Shown here: piece by piece, positions 42,271 to 52,039 of the stretch | How the letters are laid out: each line of letters opens with the position of its first letter | Position numbering within the stretch: position 1 is the first letter of the stretch | NCBI GenBank assembly: GCA_002717655.1 | Contig: PBAY01000054.1 | Coordinates: forward strand, 1 to 64,000 | Direction: 5' to 3' | Length of the DNA: 64,000 nt | Source: Phycisphaerae bacterium | Lineage (GTDB): Bacteria > Planctomycetota > Phycisphaerae > Phycisphaerales > SM1A02 | Made by a program: the position numbers and the translations under genes | Notes under the pieces: generated by a model | What the model was told of the DNA's origin: nothing | The model's input: only the letters and a program-made list of their open reading frames with translations | The model's database searches: none

Positions 42271-44319
42271 ATGAATGCCACCAGCGAAGCCGCTGAAGCA
42301 AACACTCTGACCACCCCAGACCTGCTGGACTCCGGCCCGATGCTTGATTCAGGCCGAGGGGCAGAAGGTCTGGAACGAAGACTTCTGGTCGCCCTCTGTG
42401 GCGGCGTACTGCTTGCAACATCCTGGATTGGAAAGTTGCTGGGAATCAATCCCCAGATTGCGCAATTCCCGGCATTCCTCGGCGCCGTCATTCTGGTCAT
42501 CCCGTTGCTGATGGGTGCCTGGCGCGAAATCGGTCGAGGTCGACCATCCAGTGATTCGCTTGCTTCTCTCGCCGTACTTGCCGCGATGGCATCCGGCATG
42601 TATCTCGCTGCAGGCTTTCTCGCCTTGTTCCTCTGGATGGCGAACCTCATCCTGAGTCGAACGGCATGGGGCGCTCAACGGGCGATTCGTGAACTGCTTG
42701 ATCTGACTCCGGATGTAGCCAGACGAATCACATCCGATGGATCCGAAGAAGATGTGAGCCTTTCGGATATCTCCGTTGGTGACAAGGTGCGAGTCCGTCC
42801 AGGTGAGAACCTCCCTGTTGACGGTCTGGTGCTTCGCGGCACCTCGAACATCAATCAGGCATCACTGACAGGTGAAGCTGTACCGATTGAAGTCGCCGAA
42901 GGATCCGAGGTCTATGCCGGTACAACCAACCTCACAGGTCAGATCGATCTTGAAGTCACGGCTATTGCCGGTGAAACCACCATCGGCAAGGTCGAGGCGC
43001 TGATTCGCGAAGCTGAATCGAGCAAGACACGTCGACAGGAATTGATTGAACAGCTGGCTGGCTACTATTTCTGGGTCGTCCTGATGGTGGCCGCACTGGT
43101 CTGGTTCTTCACGATCCGAAGTACCGACGAAGTCATCCGATCACAGGCTGCCTTGCGAGCCATCACGGTACTCGTCGTGACGTGCCCCGGCGGTCTCCTG
43201 ATTTCCCATCCAACCGCAATGGTCGCCGCCTTTGCCGCTGCTGCAAGGCTCGGCATCATGATCAAGCAGACCAGAACACTCGAATCAGCCGCCAATGTCG
43301 ACACCGTCGTGATGGACAAGACGGGTACGTTGACGACCGGAAAATTTGCGGTCAGCCGCCTTTCACCTGCAGAAGGTGTTGAAGGTGCCACACTGCTTCA
43401 GGCTGCAGCTGACGGTGAACAACATTCGAATCACCCACTCGCTCGCTCGATTCTCGAAACCGCTGAAAAGGCAAGAATCGAACCTCGCCCCATCGAGAAG
43501 TATGAAGAACTCCACGGTCGTGGTGTCGTGGCGCATGCCGCCGACGGCGATGTGCATGTTGGACGCTGGGCCTGGATCTGCGAACTCAACCCGGACGTTC
43601 GCGAAGAAGTTGAACAGGTGGATGCCAAGCTTGCAGGCATGTCCGGCGTACATGTGATGCAGAACGGACGATATCTTGGCGCCGTGGGCCTGGAAGACCG
43701 ACTTCGCCGACATGCTTCCGAAGCTGTTGCGGAACTGCGGGAACTCGGCTGCCGCAAGGTCTGCATCTTCACAGGCGACCGCCTCTCGGTAGCCAAACGA
43801 GTAGGTCAAGCCATTGGCGTCGATGCCATTGAAGCAGAATGCCTCCCCGAGGAAAAACATGAAGAGCTGAAGTACCTGATTCGACGTGGCCATCGAACAC
43901 TGGTCGTTGGCGACGGAATCAATGATGGACCAATTCTTGCAACTGCTGAAGTTGGCGTAGCCATGGGACTTTCAGGATCTGACATCGCAACCAACTCGGC
44001 TGGTGTCGCACTCATGAATGATGATCTTCGACACATCCCCTTCCTGCTGTCACTGGCACGAAAGTCGAGAAGAGTCATCAGTCAGAACATCGCCATGTCA
44101 CTGATGCTTGCCATCATTGGCCTCGCACTTGCCGCGACGGGCACAATCCTCAATCTCTGGCTTGCACCCTTCTACTACGCACTTGGATACGTGGTAGTCA
44201 TCGCCAACAGCCTGAGACTGGTGCGTTTCGGAGAGGAATTCTCCGAACAGGAACAGGAACGCCAGCGGATCGAGGCACAACGCGTGTCGAAACCAGTCCG
44301 CCAGATGGCTTCTGCCTGA
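42271..44319 (+). CDS. P1B-type heavy-metal ATPase with CPG motif
   Basis: This is a 682-residue P-type ATPase. The actuator motif is QASLTGEAVPIE, the phosphorylation site VVMDKTGTLTTGKF (Asp349), the HP motif SNHPLARS and the hinge VVGDGINDGPILA. There are about six to eight membrane helices and no N-terminal metal-binding domain. The key membrane motif, CPC or SPC in most family members, is CPG here (Cys305-Pro306-Gly307), so the metal cannot be predicted. TM7 and TM8 also lack the usual Lys, Asp or copper signatures. ATG 42271 is preferred to 42235. It ends just before a bidirectional terminator. Confidence 0.9.
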   Translation: MNATSEAAEANTLTTPDLLDSGPMLDSGRGAEGLERRLLVALCGGVLLATSWIGKLLGINPQIAQFPAFLGAVILVIPLLMGAWREIGRGRPSSDSLASLAVLAAMASGMYLAAGFLALFLWMANLILSRTAWGAQRAIRELLDLTPDVARRITSDGSEEDVSLSDISVGDKVRVRPGENLPVDGLVLRGTSNINQASLTGEAVPIEVAEGSEVYAGTTNLTGQIDLEVTAIAGETTIGKVEALIREAESSKTRRQELIEQLAGYYFWVVLMVAALVWFFTIRSTDEVIRSQAALRAITVLVVTCPGGLLISHPTAMVAAFAAAARLGIMIKQTRTLESAANVDTVVMDKTGTLTTGKFAVSRLSPAEGVEGATLLQAAADGEQHSNHPLARSILETAEKARIEPRPIEKYEELHGRGVVAHAADGDVHVGRWAWICELNPDVREEVEQVDAKLAGMSGVHVMQNGRYLGAVGLEDRLRRHASEAVAELRELGCRKVCIFTGDRLSVAKRVGQAIGVDAIEAECLPEEKHEELKYLIRRGHRTLVVGDGINDGPILATAEVGVAMGLSGSDIATNSAGVALMNDDLRHIPFLLSLARKSRRVISQNIAMSLMLAIIGLALAATGTILNLWLAPFYYALGYVVVIANSLRLVRFGEEFSEQEQERQRIEAQRVSKPVRQMASA

Positions 44320-44346
44320 GTTTGACCCCGACCGATCTGAACATGA

Positions 44347-44376
44347 AAAGCCCCCGCCGAATCCGGCGGGGGCTTT
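44347..44376. terminator. Bidirectional terminator
   Basis: A 13-bp perfect stem (44347-44359 with 44364-44376) has loop AATC. It is followed by CTGTTTC on the plus strand and, because the stem begins in AAAA, by TTTT on the minus strand. It lies between the converging ATPase (ends 44319) and aldolase (ends 44404) genes and can serve both. Confidence 0.9.
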
Positions 44377-44403
44377 CTGTTTCAAGCTGAGATCGAATGA
44401 TGA

Positions 44404-45489
44404 TCAGGCGATATCGATTCGGTCGTCGAGGTAGACATCCTGAATCGTATGCAGAAGCTCAACGCCCTCTGCCATCGGTCTCTGAAAGGCCTTGCGTCCT
44501 GATATCAACCCGGTTCCTCCGGCACGCTTGTTGATCACAGCGGTCTTGACCGCCTGACCGAAGTCGTCTGCACCACTTGCACCACCTGAGTTGATCATTC
44601 CCGCTCGTCCCATGTAGCAGTTGACGATCTGCCAACGACAGAGATCGATCGGATGATCCGTGCACAAGTCGCTGTACATCCGCTTGTCATACTTGCCATA
44701 AGGCCCATGAGCTTCGTTCATGGCGACATAGCCGCCATTGTTCTCCGCCTGCTTCTGCTTGATGATGTCAGCCTCGATGGTCACGCCAAGATGATTGGCC
44801 TGTCCTGTGAGATCCGCCGAGACGTGGTAATCCTTGCCATCAATCTTGAAGTCCGGATTGCGAAGATAGCACCAGAGAACCGTTGCCATTCCAAGTTCAT
44901 GAGCCATCTGAAAGGCTTCAGCAACCTCGATGATCTGACGACGTGACTCATCGGATCCGAAGTAGATCGTAGCCCCGACGGCAGCAGCACCCAGATTCCA
45001 TGCTTCCTGAACCGTACCGAACATCACCTGGTCGAACTGGTTGGGCGAAGTCAGCAGCTCATTGTGATTCAGCTTGCAGATGAAGGGGATCTTGTGGGCG
45101 TATCGACGGCTCACGGAGCCAAGGACCCCGAAGGTCGTAGCCACGGCATTGCAGCCACCTTCAATTGCGAGTTTGACGATGTTCTCACCATCGAAATACA
45201 GCGGATTGGCACTGAACGAGGCGGCACCCGAATGCTCGATCCCCTGATCCACAGGAAGGATCGACAGGTAGCCGGTGCCGCCGAGTCGCCCATGGCTGTA
45301 GATGCTCTCCAATGAACGCAGTGCCTGAGGATTCCGGTCGCTGTCTTTCCAACAGCGAGTGACGAAATCAGGGCCTGGCAGGTGAAGCAATTCCTTGTCG
45401 AAGATGGCCTTGTGATCCAGAAGCGACTTGGCGTCGTCACCCAGAAGCTTCATTACGTCGGTAGAGGGACCGTTCGTGCTCATGGTCAT
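44404..45489 (-). CDS. fbaB: Class I fructose-bisphosphate aldolase (DhnA/FbaB type)
   Basis: This is a 361-residue Schiff-base aldolase. It has [49 protein letters not shown] and a C-terminal half with [24 protein letters not shown] and [22 protein letters not shown]. The late Lys in NKRAGG and the Lys in CKLNHN are candidates for the Schiff base. The family is the bacterial/archaeal class I type, not the class II zinc enzyme. ATG 45489 has GGAG 7-10 bases upstream; the frame is open to 45627. It is divergent from mnmA. Confidence 0.93.
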   Translation of the reverse strand: MTMSTNGPSTDVMKLLGDDAKSLLDHKAIFDKELLHLPGPDFVTRCWKDSDRNPQALRSLESIYSHGRLGGTGYLSILPVDQGIEHSGAASFSANPLYFDGENIVKLAIEGGCNAVATTFGVLGSVSRRYAHKIPFICKLNHNELLTSPNQFDQVMFGTVQEAWNLGAAAVGATIYFGSDESRRQIIEVAEAFQMAHELGMATVLWCYLRNPDFKIDGKDYHVSADLTGQANHLGVTIEADIIKQKQAENNGGYVAMNEAHGPYGKYDKRMYSDLCTDHPIDLCRWQIVNCYMGRAGMINSGGASGADDFGQAVKTAVINKRAGGTGLISGRKAFQRPMAEGVELLHTIQDVYLDDRIDIA

Positions 45490-45608
45490 GTTTCTCCATA
45501 CATGGGCCCGGAGTTTTTCGAGCTGGCACGATACCATGATGGATCTGTCCCTGATGAAATGGTCCCTTGGCTCACAAGAGGCCCGCCCTGAATCCGTATT
45601 GGTGGCCC

Positions 45609-46766
45609 ATGACTGAATCCAGCTCATCTCGCAAGGTCCTCCTGGCCATGTCCGGTGGCGTCGACTCCTCAGTCGCGGCGATTCTCCTTCAAAAGGAAGG
45701 CTGGGATGTCGTCGGCTGCTTCATGCGACTTGGCTCACCAGGGGAAGCACTTCAGGAGGCCGTTGAGGCCTGTGACACCTCCAAGATCCGGATCGGTCAT
45801 CAGGGCTGCTGCTCGATCAATGATGCAGAGGATGCCAGACGAGTTGCGGCATCACTGGACATCCCGTTCTACGTCCTGAACTTTAGGGAGGACTTCGGGC
45901 GAATCATCGACTACTTCCGTGCCGAGTATCACGCAGGACGTACACCCAACCCCTGTGTTCGATGCAATGACTGGCTCAAGTTCGGTCGGCTTCATGACTA
46001 TGCCAAACAGATCGGTGCAAGCTATGTCGCCAGTGGACACCACGCTCGCGTCACCGGCGAGGGCAATGACAGGCGTATTCGTTGTGGTGTAGATGAAGAC
46101 AAGGATCAAAGCTATGTGCTCTTCGGAGCACCGACACAGCGCCTGCAGGAAATGCTTCTTCCAATCGGTCACTTGACCAAGGATGAAGTCCGCGAGATTG
46201 CCAGAAAAGAAGGGTTGCCGGTATTCAACAAGCCTGACTCGCAGGAAATCTGCTTCGTGCCCGACAATGACTATGCAGGACTGCTGAGCCGAACCGATCC
46301 AGATGCCCTCAAGCCCGGAGAAATCGTCAATCAGAGTGGTGACGTCGTAGGTACTCATGACGGACATCAGCATTTCACGATCGGGCAACGCCGAGGCATC
46401 GGTATCGCATCGGACAAGCCTCTCTACGTGATCAATCGAGATGCCGATTCAAATCGGATCGTCGTGGGTGAACGTGATCAACTTTCATCTCCAGGACTGC
46501 TGGCTGAAAAAGCGAACTGGTTCATTGATCCACCGGAAGACTGGCTCCCCTGCCGAGTTCGAATTCGATACAACGCCCCTGCGGTTCCGGCACGTGTTCG
46601 ATGCGACTCCCCTGAGACCTTCATCGTGGAGTTTGGAAGCCCGCAGTTTGCCGTTGCACCCGGCCAGGCAGCCGTGTGCTATGACGGCGATGCCGTCATC
46701 GGAGGTGGATGGATTCATCAACCCCTTTCTTCCAACGCGATCGAGTTTGTTCACGGGGATGACTGA
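45609..46766 (+). CDS. mnmA: tRNA-specific 2-thiouridylase
   Basis: This is a 385-residue enzyme that puts sulfur on U34 of tRNAs for Lys, Glu and Gln. The P-loop is [14 protein letters not shown]; catalytic Cys116 is in NPCVRCN and Cys215 in [35 protein letters not shown] and the C-terminal RIRYNAP barrel fit. Length and motifs are normal. ATG 45609 has no strong ribosome site. It ends 4 bases before the GGT gene. Confidence 0.97.
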   Translation: MTESSSSRKVLLAMSGGVDSSVAAILLQKEGWDVVGCFMRLGSPGEALQEAVEACDTSKIRIGHQGCCSINDAEDARRVAASLDIPFYVLNFREDFGRIIDYFRAEYHAGRTPNPCVRCNDWLKFGRLHDYAKQIGASYVASGHHARVTGEGNDRRIRCGVDEDKDQSYVLFGAPTQRLQEMLLPIGHLTKDEVREIARKEGLPVFNKPDSQEICFVPDNDYAGLLSRTDPDALKPGEIVNQSGDVVGTHDGHQHFTIGQRRGIGIASDKPLYVINRDADSNRIVVGERDQLSSPGLLAEKANWFIDPPEDWLPCRVRIRYNAPAVPARVRCDSPETFIVEFGSPQFAVAPGQAAVCYDGDAVIGGGWIHQPLSSNAIEFVHGDD

Positions 46767-46770
46767 CACC

Positions 46771-48348
46771 ATGAACATGTCCTTCCGGTATGACTCCCGA
46801 CGCATGCCCGTCATGGCCCGGAACATGGTCGCCACAGGTCAGCCACTTGCAGCACAAGCCGGTCTGGACATGTTGAAACGCGGCGGCAACGCAATTGATG
46901 CCGCCATTGCTGCTGCTGCCACGCTCACCGTCGTTGAACCTACCGCCAATGGTCTGGGCAGTGATGCATTTGCACAGATCTGGCATCAGGGTGAACTTCA
47001 TGGCCTCAATGCTTCTGGCCGATCCCCTCGCAGACTGTCCAGATCTTCATTCCCAGACGGAAAGGTGCCCCAACTGGGCTGGGATCCGGTCACGGTTCCC
47101 GGTGCTGTATCCGCCTGGAGTCATCTTTCCCGGCGATTTGGACTTCTTCCATTCTCATCACTCATGGAACCTGCCATCGCCTATGCCCGGGAGGGCTTCC
47201 CGGTTTCACCGCAAGCTGCGGCTGGCTGGGCTCGTGCTGCAGCGCGATATCGGGACTTCCCGGAATGGCAACGCGTGTTTGCTCCGGAAGGGCGAACACC
47301 TCATGCTGGGGATTGTTTCACGAATCCGGATCAAGCAGGAACGATTGAACGTATTGCCGCTTCGAATGGAAACGACTTCTACCATGGTGAACTGGCACGG
47401 CGTATGGCTGAAATCTCCGCCAGAGATGGTGGGTATCTCGACTTCCAGGATCTGGATGAGCATCAGCCACTGGAAACAACTCCACTGTCAGTTTCAATTG
47501 GCGATGCAGAAGTACATGAACTTCCTCCCAATGGTCAGGGGCTTGCTGCACTGGTAGCGATGGGCATTCTCGATCGTCTGGATCTCAACAAGGAAGAACC
47601 TGATCACCCCCTGACACTTCATCTCCAGATGGAGGCGATGAAAATTGGGTTTGAGGATGCATTCCGGATCATCAGTGATCCTGATCTGCTGACCGAAGAT
47701 CCCCAATCGGTCCTGACTGCAGAGGCCCTTGAACAACGCGCAGCGCGTATCAGCAGGACAGACGTGATACAAACCATTTTCCCCTGGCCACAGTGGAACT
47801 CCACCGTCTATCTGGCAACTGCAGATGAAGAAGGCAATGCAGTTTCATTCATTCAATCGAACTTCGAGGGATTTGGCAGTGGCGTGGTGATTGATGGAAC
47901 TGGAATTGCCATGCAGAACCGCGGCTCTGGATTTCATCCTGACCCAGATCATCCAGGAACGATTGCTGGCGGCGTTCGACCATTCCATACGATCATTCCA
48001 GGCTTCGTCACCCGCGATGGAACCGCTGAAATGCCATTTGGAATCATGGGTGGACCAATGCAGGCGCAAGGCCACCTCCAGTTCATCTCACGCTGCCTGC
48101 TCTCAGGGCAGAATCCACAGGAAGCGATGGACGCTCCTCGTTGGCGGCTCTTCGAAGGCAAGAGAGTTGAAGTTGAGCCAGGCACGAATCCCGCTACGAT
48201 CGAAGGTCTCAGCGATCTGGGACATGACGTCATCATGGCCGACTCCAGAACGGTCCGCTTTGGTGGCGGGCAGGCCATTCAACGGCTTGATGGCGCCTGG
48301 ATCGGAGCCAGTGACTCGCGCAGAGATGGCCAGGCAGTAGGATTCTGA
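46771..48348 (+). CDS. ggt: Gamma-glutamyltransferase, cytoplasmic type
   Basis: This is a 525-residue N-terminal-nucleophile hydrolase of the YwrD-like branch. The large-subunit start RGGNAIDAAIAAAATLTVVEP and NGLGSDAFAQIW are present. The likely autoprocessing site and nucleophile is Thr345, in STVYLATADEEGNAVSF. GSGFHPDPDHPGTIAGG and FGIMGGPMQAQGH follow. There is no signal peptide. It could cleave glutathione or gamma-glutamyl peptides. The frame opens upstream inside mnmA, but ATG 46771 (GGGG 12 bases before) is the first sensible start; ATG 46759 overlaps mnmA. Confidence 0.92.
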   Translation: MNMSFRYDSRRMPVMARNMVATGQPLAAQAGLDMLKRGGNAIDAAIAAAATLTVVEPTANGLGSDAFAQIWHQGELHGLNASGRSPRRLSRSSFPDGKVPQLGWDPVTVPGAVSAWSHLSRRFGLLPFSSLMEPAIAYAREGFPVSPQAAAGWARAAARYRDFPEWQRVFAPEGRTPHAGDCFTNPDQAGTIERIAASNGNDFYHGELARRMAEISARDGGYLDFQDLDEHQPLETTPLSVSIGDAEVHELPPNGQGLAALVAMGILDRLDLNKEEPDHPLTLHLQMEAMKIGFEDAFRIISDPDLLTEDPQSVLTAEALEQRAARISRTDVIQTIFPWPQWNSTVYLATADEEGNAVSFIQSNFEGFGSGVVIDGTGIAMQNRGSGFHPDPDHPGTIAGGVRPFHTIIPGFVTRDGTAEMPFGIMGGPMQAQGHLQFISRCLLSGQNPQEAMDAPRWRLFEGKRVEVEPGTNPATIEGLSDLGHDVIMADSRTVRFGGGQAIQRLDGAWIGASDSRRDGQAVGF

Positions 48349-48400
48349 ATGAAACGTGGATGACCCGAGCAGGATCAATCAACGTGTACCATCTCCAGTC

Positions 48401-49387
48401 ATGTTCATCTATGCCGGTATCGATGAAGCAGGATATGGACCAATGCTTGGCCCACTTTGTGTGGCAAGCAGTGTGTTCATACTTGAAGAACCCCCAGAAG
48501 ATGGGGTTGCGCCGGACTTGTGGGATGATCTGTCGCGAGTGGTAAGTCGAAATCTGCGAGATGCCAAACATCGCATCACGATTGCTGACTCCAAGAAACT
48601 CAAAGGAGCACGCTCCGGTCAGTCGCATCCACTTCGACATCTGGAACGTGGCGTTCTGGCCTGCTTTGCTGCAATGAACACCGACAGCCATGTTCTGGAC
48701 GAGCTTAACCAGAATGAACTGTTGGGCAGCTTTGGAGTGCAAGTACCAGACCGACCCTGGTACAGCGATTCTGGACTCTTCCCTCTTGCTGCTGATCTGG
48801 ACAAACTCAGAATCGATTCCAGTCGATTGCGTCGATCCATGAATGAAGCCGGAATCCAGATCGAGAGCATGAATTGCTCCGCCCTTGGAGCAGGCGACTT
48901 CAATCGGCATGTGAACAAGACTCACAATAAATCCAGTATCAACATCTGGCTGGTGTTCCAGCAGGTTGAGGCGATCTGGAGCAGATTCCCCGATGCACGG
49001 CCTCGAATCGTTGTCGACCGTCAGGGTGGCCGATCCGCCTACCGGAAAGAACTTCAGATTGCCTGGCCGGAAGCCTCCATCAAGATCATTGCCGAATCTG
49101 CAGAATTCAGCCGCTACGAAGTGAATCTCCCAGGCAGAGGTCAGCTCGTGATCATTTTCACGATCCAAGCTGAATCGCATCACATGCCTGTTGCGCTGGC
49201 CTCCATGACCGCCAAATATGTCCGAGAACTGATGATGAGCCGTCTGAATCGGTACTTCATCTCACAGCAGCCAGGGCTACGGGAAACCGCCGGATATGTC
49301 GAAGATGCCCGCCGTTATCTGGCAGATATCGACACGTTGCTGAATGAGTCCCATATCGATCGGGATGAGCTTGTTCGCTGCTGCTGA
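48401..49387 (+). CDS. Divergent ribonuclease HII-like protein
   Basis: This is a 328-residue protein whose opening FIYAGIDEAGYGPMLGPL matches the RNase HII signature IDEAGRGPLAGP. Asp8 and Glu9 correspond to the first two metal ligands. DSKKL follows at about residue 67, Asp206 in VVDRQGGRSAYR is the likely third carboxylate, and ASMTAKYVRELMM corresponds to the SIVAKVxRD region, with Glu in place of the last Asp. It is about 120 residues longer than normal RNase HII, with inserts between these motifs. It probably degrades RNA in RNA-DNA hybrids, but this is inference. ATG 48401 has no clear ribosome site. Confidence 0.72.
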   Translation: MFIYAGIDEAGYGPMLGPLCVASSVFILEEPPEDGVAPDLWDDLSRVVSRNLRDAKHRITIADSKKLKGARSGQSHPLRHLERGVLACFAAMNTDSHVLDELNQNELLGSFGVQVPDRPWYSDSGLFPLAADLDKLRIDSSRLRRSMNEAGIQIESMNCSALGAGDFNRHVNKTHNKSSINIWLVFQQVEAIWSRFPDARPRIVVDRQGGRSAYRKELQIAWPEASIKIIAESAEFSRYEVNLPGRGQLVIIFTIQAESHHMPVALASMTAKYVRELMMSRLNRYFISQQPGLRETAGYVEDARRYLADIDTLLNESHIDRDELVRCC

Positions 49388-49461
49388 TCGAACCCCCGGA
49401 TCAAAGCGGTTCTAAGGGTCCTGAAGAAGCACTTCAAAGTTTGTTTCCGCAGCAAAATGGA

Positions 49462-49489
49462 TTGACCTAGGACAAGAAGCCGATATCCT
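49462..49489 (+). promoter_or_regulatory. Probable promoter of the EF-G leader
   Basis: TTGACC (49462-49467) and TATCCT (49484-49489) are separated by 16 bases, the same design as the tRNA-Asp promoter. It implies an untranslated leader of about 340 bases before fusA. Confidence 0.55.
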
Positions 49490-49498
49490 TCACGATTC

Positions 49499-49519
49499 AG
49501 GCTCTTTTTTTGAGAGCCT
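49499..49519 (+). other. Hairpin with T-rich loop at the start of the leader
   Basis: The 7-bp stem AGGCTCT/AGAGCCT (49499-49505 with 49513-49519) encloses six Ts and a G. It begins about 10 bases after the -10 box, so it would cap the 5' end of the leader RNA. Confidence 0.5.
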
Positions 49520-49589
49520 CAACAAGTGGTTGAATCCGCTCCAATCGACTCGACAAGTCGTGACGAGCCCATCTGCGAAAGGAAGACCA

Positions 49590-49628
49590 ATGCAGTTGGA
49601 TGACGAGGACACCGCCCGGGCACGCTGA
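49590..49628 (+). CDS. Possible 12-residue leader peptide
   Basis: ATG 49590 opens a 12-codon ORF (MQLDDEDTARAR, then TGA) with AAGGA 7 bases before the ATG, a better ribosome site than fusA itself has. The ORF covers the left arm of a long-range stem (49612-49619) and stops just before the next stem. It could act as a leader peptide whose translation sets RNA folding. No conservation can be checked here. Confidence 0.35.
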   Translation: MQLDDEDTARAR

Positions 49629-49679
49629 GACCTGTTCATGAGGCTCGGCAACCCAAGCCGGGCGGAGACAATGAACGGG
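49612..49679 (+). promoter_or_regulatory. Structured leader RNA upstream of EF-G with competing stems
   Basis: Outer stem 49631-49639 (CCTGTTCAT) pairs with 49671-49679 (ATGAACGGG) over 9 bp with one T-G pair. Inside it 49644-49649 pairs with 49657-49662 (6 bp) around loop AACCCAA. An alternative 8-bp perfect stem, CCGCCCGG (49612-49619) with CCGGGCGG (49658-49665), competes for the same bases. Mutually exclusive stems next to a short ORF are a feature of attenuators. The rest of the 450-base gap (49388-49836) shows no gene and no other strong structure. Confidence 0.5.
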
Positions 49680-49836
49680 CAGATTCAGGCGGCAACAAGC
49701 CCCCTGACATGACAGAAGGCCCTTGTAGAAATATTTCCCTGACGAGCTGACCGTATGGCAGTTCTCGATAACGAACTTGCTCCATTTCGGAGCTCACACA
49801 ACCCGTGCATAACGCACAAACCAACGAGTGAATGAC

Positions 49837-51948
49837 ATGTCAATGGATCTGACCAAGGTAAGAAACATCGGAATCTGCGCCCACATCGACGCCGGCAAGA
49901 CAACGGTCACCGAGCGCGTGCTGTACTACACCGGGCAGAACTACAAGATGGGCGAAGTCCATGAAGGCACCGCCACGATGGACTTCCTTGAAGAAGAACA
50001 GCAGCGTGGTATCACGATCCAGTCCGCGGCAACAACCTGCCCATGGGAAAAAGATGGTGTCACCTACACGGTCAATCTGATTGACACACCTGGCCACGTG
50101 GACTTCACCATCGAGGTGGAACGATCCATGCGTGTTCTGGATGGCGCCGTGGCCGTCTTTGATGGCAAGGAAGGCGTTGAAGCACAGTCCGAGACTGTCT
50201 GGCGACAGGCTGATCGATACAACGTTCCTCGTCTCTGTTTCATCAACAAGATGGACAAGATCGGTGCCGACTTCGAGTTCAGTTTCAACTCGATCAAGGA
50301 GCGTCTTGGCGCACACCCCATCGCTGTTCAGATTCCAATTGGCGCAGGCGATGACCTTGAGGGACTGGTTGATCTTCTGGAGATGAAGGCCTACTACTTC
50401 GACAGCAGTGAACTTGGCGCTGTTGTTGAACAACGAGAGATTCCGGATGACATGAAGGACATGGCGGAACTCTGGCGACATGAACTGGTCGAAAGAGCAG
50501 CTGAACTTGATGACAACCTGACTGAAAAGTACATCGAAGACGAGTCCTCGATTACCCGGGAAGAGATTATCACTGCACTTCGCATCGGTACCCTGGCTCA
50601 GACCTGCTGCCCTACTTTCTGTGGTGCAGCACTCCGCAACATCGGAATTCAACGTCTGCTCAATGGCGTCATCGACTTCCTTCCAAATCCAACGGAAGCA
50701 CCACCTGTCGAAGGTGTGGATCCAAAGGATGAACACAATAAGATGACACGACCCAGCAGCCTGGATGCCCCCTTCTCAGCACTGGTCTTCAAGGTGGTCA
50801 ATGACACCCATGGCGACCTGACCTATGCCCGAATCTATTCCGGCGTCCTCAAGAAGGGCTCACGTGTCCTTAACCCTGTTAACGGCAAGAAGGAAAATGT
50901 CTCTCGAATCTATGAGATGCATGCCAAGGATCGCCAGACGCTTGATGAGGCCGTCGCAGGACAGATCGTCGCGCTCATCGGACTGAAGTCCTCGATCACG
51001 GGTGACACCCTCTGTGACACCAATGATCCGATTGTTCTGGAACGAATGACCTTCCCAGATCCCGTGATCTCGATGTCCATCGAACCACTCACGACTGAGG
51101 ACAAGAAGAAGTTGGCGGAAGCACTTGGCACCATCATGCGTGAAGATCCGTCATTCCAGTCCAGGTTCAATGATGAAACCGGTGAAACCGTGATCAGCGG
51201 CATGGGTGAACTGCATCTGGAAATCATCAAGAACAAGCTGGTTCGCGACATGAACATCGGCGTGAACGTCGGTACCCCACGGGTCAGTTATCGCGAAGCG
51301 ATCACCGGCCCCGCCGATGCCATCCGCGGCAAGTTCGTCAAGCAGACTGGTGGTCGTGGTCAGTTCGGTGATGTCATCATCAACGTACGGCCAATTACAC
51401 CTGAAGAAGCCGAAGCTGAAGAGCTCGTACTCAAGGATGGCGTCGCCTTCATTGACAAGATCTCCCAGGGTTCGATTCCACGTGAGTACATTCCATCCGT
51501 CGAAACGGGTATCCGCCATGCGGCGGGCTCAGGCATTCTGGGCGGTTACCCCATGGTCAACGTCTGTGTTGAACTGATTGATGGTTCATACCATGATGTC
51601 GACTCCAGCCAGATTGCATTCGAACAAGCCGGGGCACTGGCCTTCCGCGAAGCATGCTCCAAGGCAGGTCTGGCTCTTCTCGAGCCGATCATGCAGGTCA
51701 CCATCACTACTCCTGAGGAGTTCTTCGGGGCAGTCAGTGGCGACCTCGGCAGCCGTCGAGGACAGATCAATGAATCCGAAGTTCGAGGTGTTGTCAGAGT
51801 CATTTCTGCAGAAGTGCCACTTTCAGAGATGTTCGGCTACACCACTGTTCTTCGAGGCATCACTCAGGGCCGTGCCAGCAGCACCATGGAACCAGCCAAC
51901 TATCAGCTGATGCCACCCAAGCTGCGAGACGAAGTTCTGGCTCGCTAG
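49837..51948 (+). CDS. fusA: Elongation factor G (spd/mitochondrial-like type)
   Basis: This is a 703-residue translocase GTPase. G1 is [12 protein letters not shown]3 is [12 protein letters not shown]4 is INKMDK, and the switch region reads [15 protein letters not shown]. The wording GITIQSAAT, rather than GITITSAAT, is typical of mitochondrial EF-G1 and the bacterial spdEFG1 subfamily found in Planctomycetota. All five domains are present, including [12 protein letters not shown] in domain IV. It is not in an rpsL-rpsG-tuf operon here; it stands alone behind a long leader. ATG 49837 is chosen; GTG 49828 is possible. Confidence 0.95.
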   Translation: MSMDLTKVRNIGICAHIDAGKTTVTERVLYYTGQNYKMGEVHEGTATMDFLEEEQQRGITIQSAATTCPWEKDGVTYTVNLIDTPGHVDFTIEVERSMRVLDGAVAVFDGKEGVEAQSETVWRQADRYNVPRLCFINKMDKIGADFEFSFNSIKERLGAHPIAVQIPIGAGDDLEGLVDLLEMKAYYFDSSELGAVVEQREIPDDMKDMAELWRHELVERAAELDDNLTEKYIEDESSITREEIITALRIGTLAQTCCPTFCGAALRNIGIQRLLNGVIDFLPNPTEAPPVEGVDPKDEHNKMTRPSSLDAPFSALVFKVVNDTHGDLTYARIYSGVLKKGSRVLNPVNGKKENVSRIYEMHAKDRQTLDEAVAGQIVALIGLKSSITGDTLCDTNDPIVLERMTFPDPVISMSIEPLTTEDKKKLAEALGTIMREDPSFQSRFNDETGETVISGMGELHLEIIKNKLVRDMNIGVNVGTPRVSYREAITGPADAIRGKFVKQTGGRGQFGDVIINVRPITPEEAEAEELVLKDGVAFIDKISQGSIPREYIPSVETGIRHAAGSGILGGYPMVNVCVELIDGSYHDVDSSQIAFEQAGALAFREACSKAGLALLEPIMQVTITTPEEFFGAVSGDLGSRRGQINESEVRGVVRVISAEVPLSEMFGYTTVLRGITQGRASSTMEPANYQLMPPKLRDEVLAR

Positions 51949-51987
51949 AGCGTTCTCGAAGAGACTCTCAACACTGTGATTCCACGC

Positions 51988-52022
51988 TGGACCTACGCAC
52001 CCATCGGGGTGTGGTAGGGTCC
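51988..52022 (+). other. Long imperfect hairpin between fusA and the phosphatase gene
   Basis: A stem of about 15 bp (TGGACCTACGCACCC pairing with GGGTGTGGTAGGGTCCA, one bulge, one G-T pair) encloses loop ATCG. No T-run follows, so it is not a typical terminator; it may be a processing or stabilising structure. Confidence 0.45.
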
Positions 52023-52039
52023 ACGCGAGGATCAGTGGA

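Noticed and set aside
48233-49183. Open frame of 316 codons on the minus strand opposite the RNase HII-like gene
   Set aside because: It overlaps two well supported plus-strand genes, including the end of GGT, and shows no family features.
49620-49680. Thiamine (TPP) riboswitch suggested by CTGAGA
   Set aside because: The other conserved TPP elements (CTGATC, GGGA and the GGGGTGC start) are absent, and the gene downstream is EF-G.
49840-50736. Open frame of 298 codons on the minus strand inside fusA
   Set aside because: The plus strand is an intact EF-G with all motifs. The antisense frame has no recognisable motif or ribosome site and results from codon bias.
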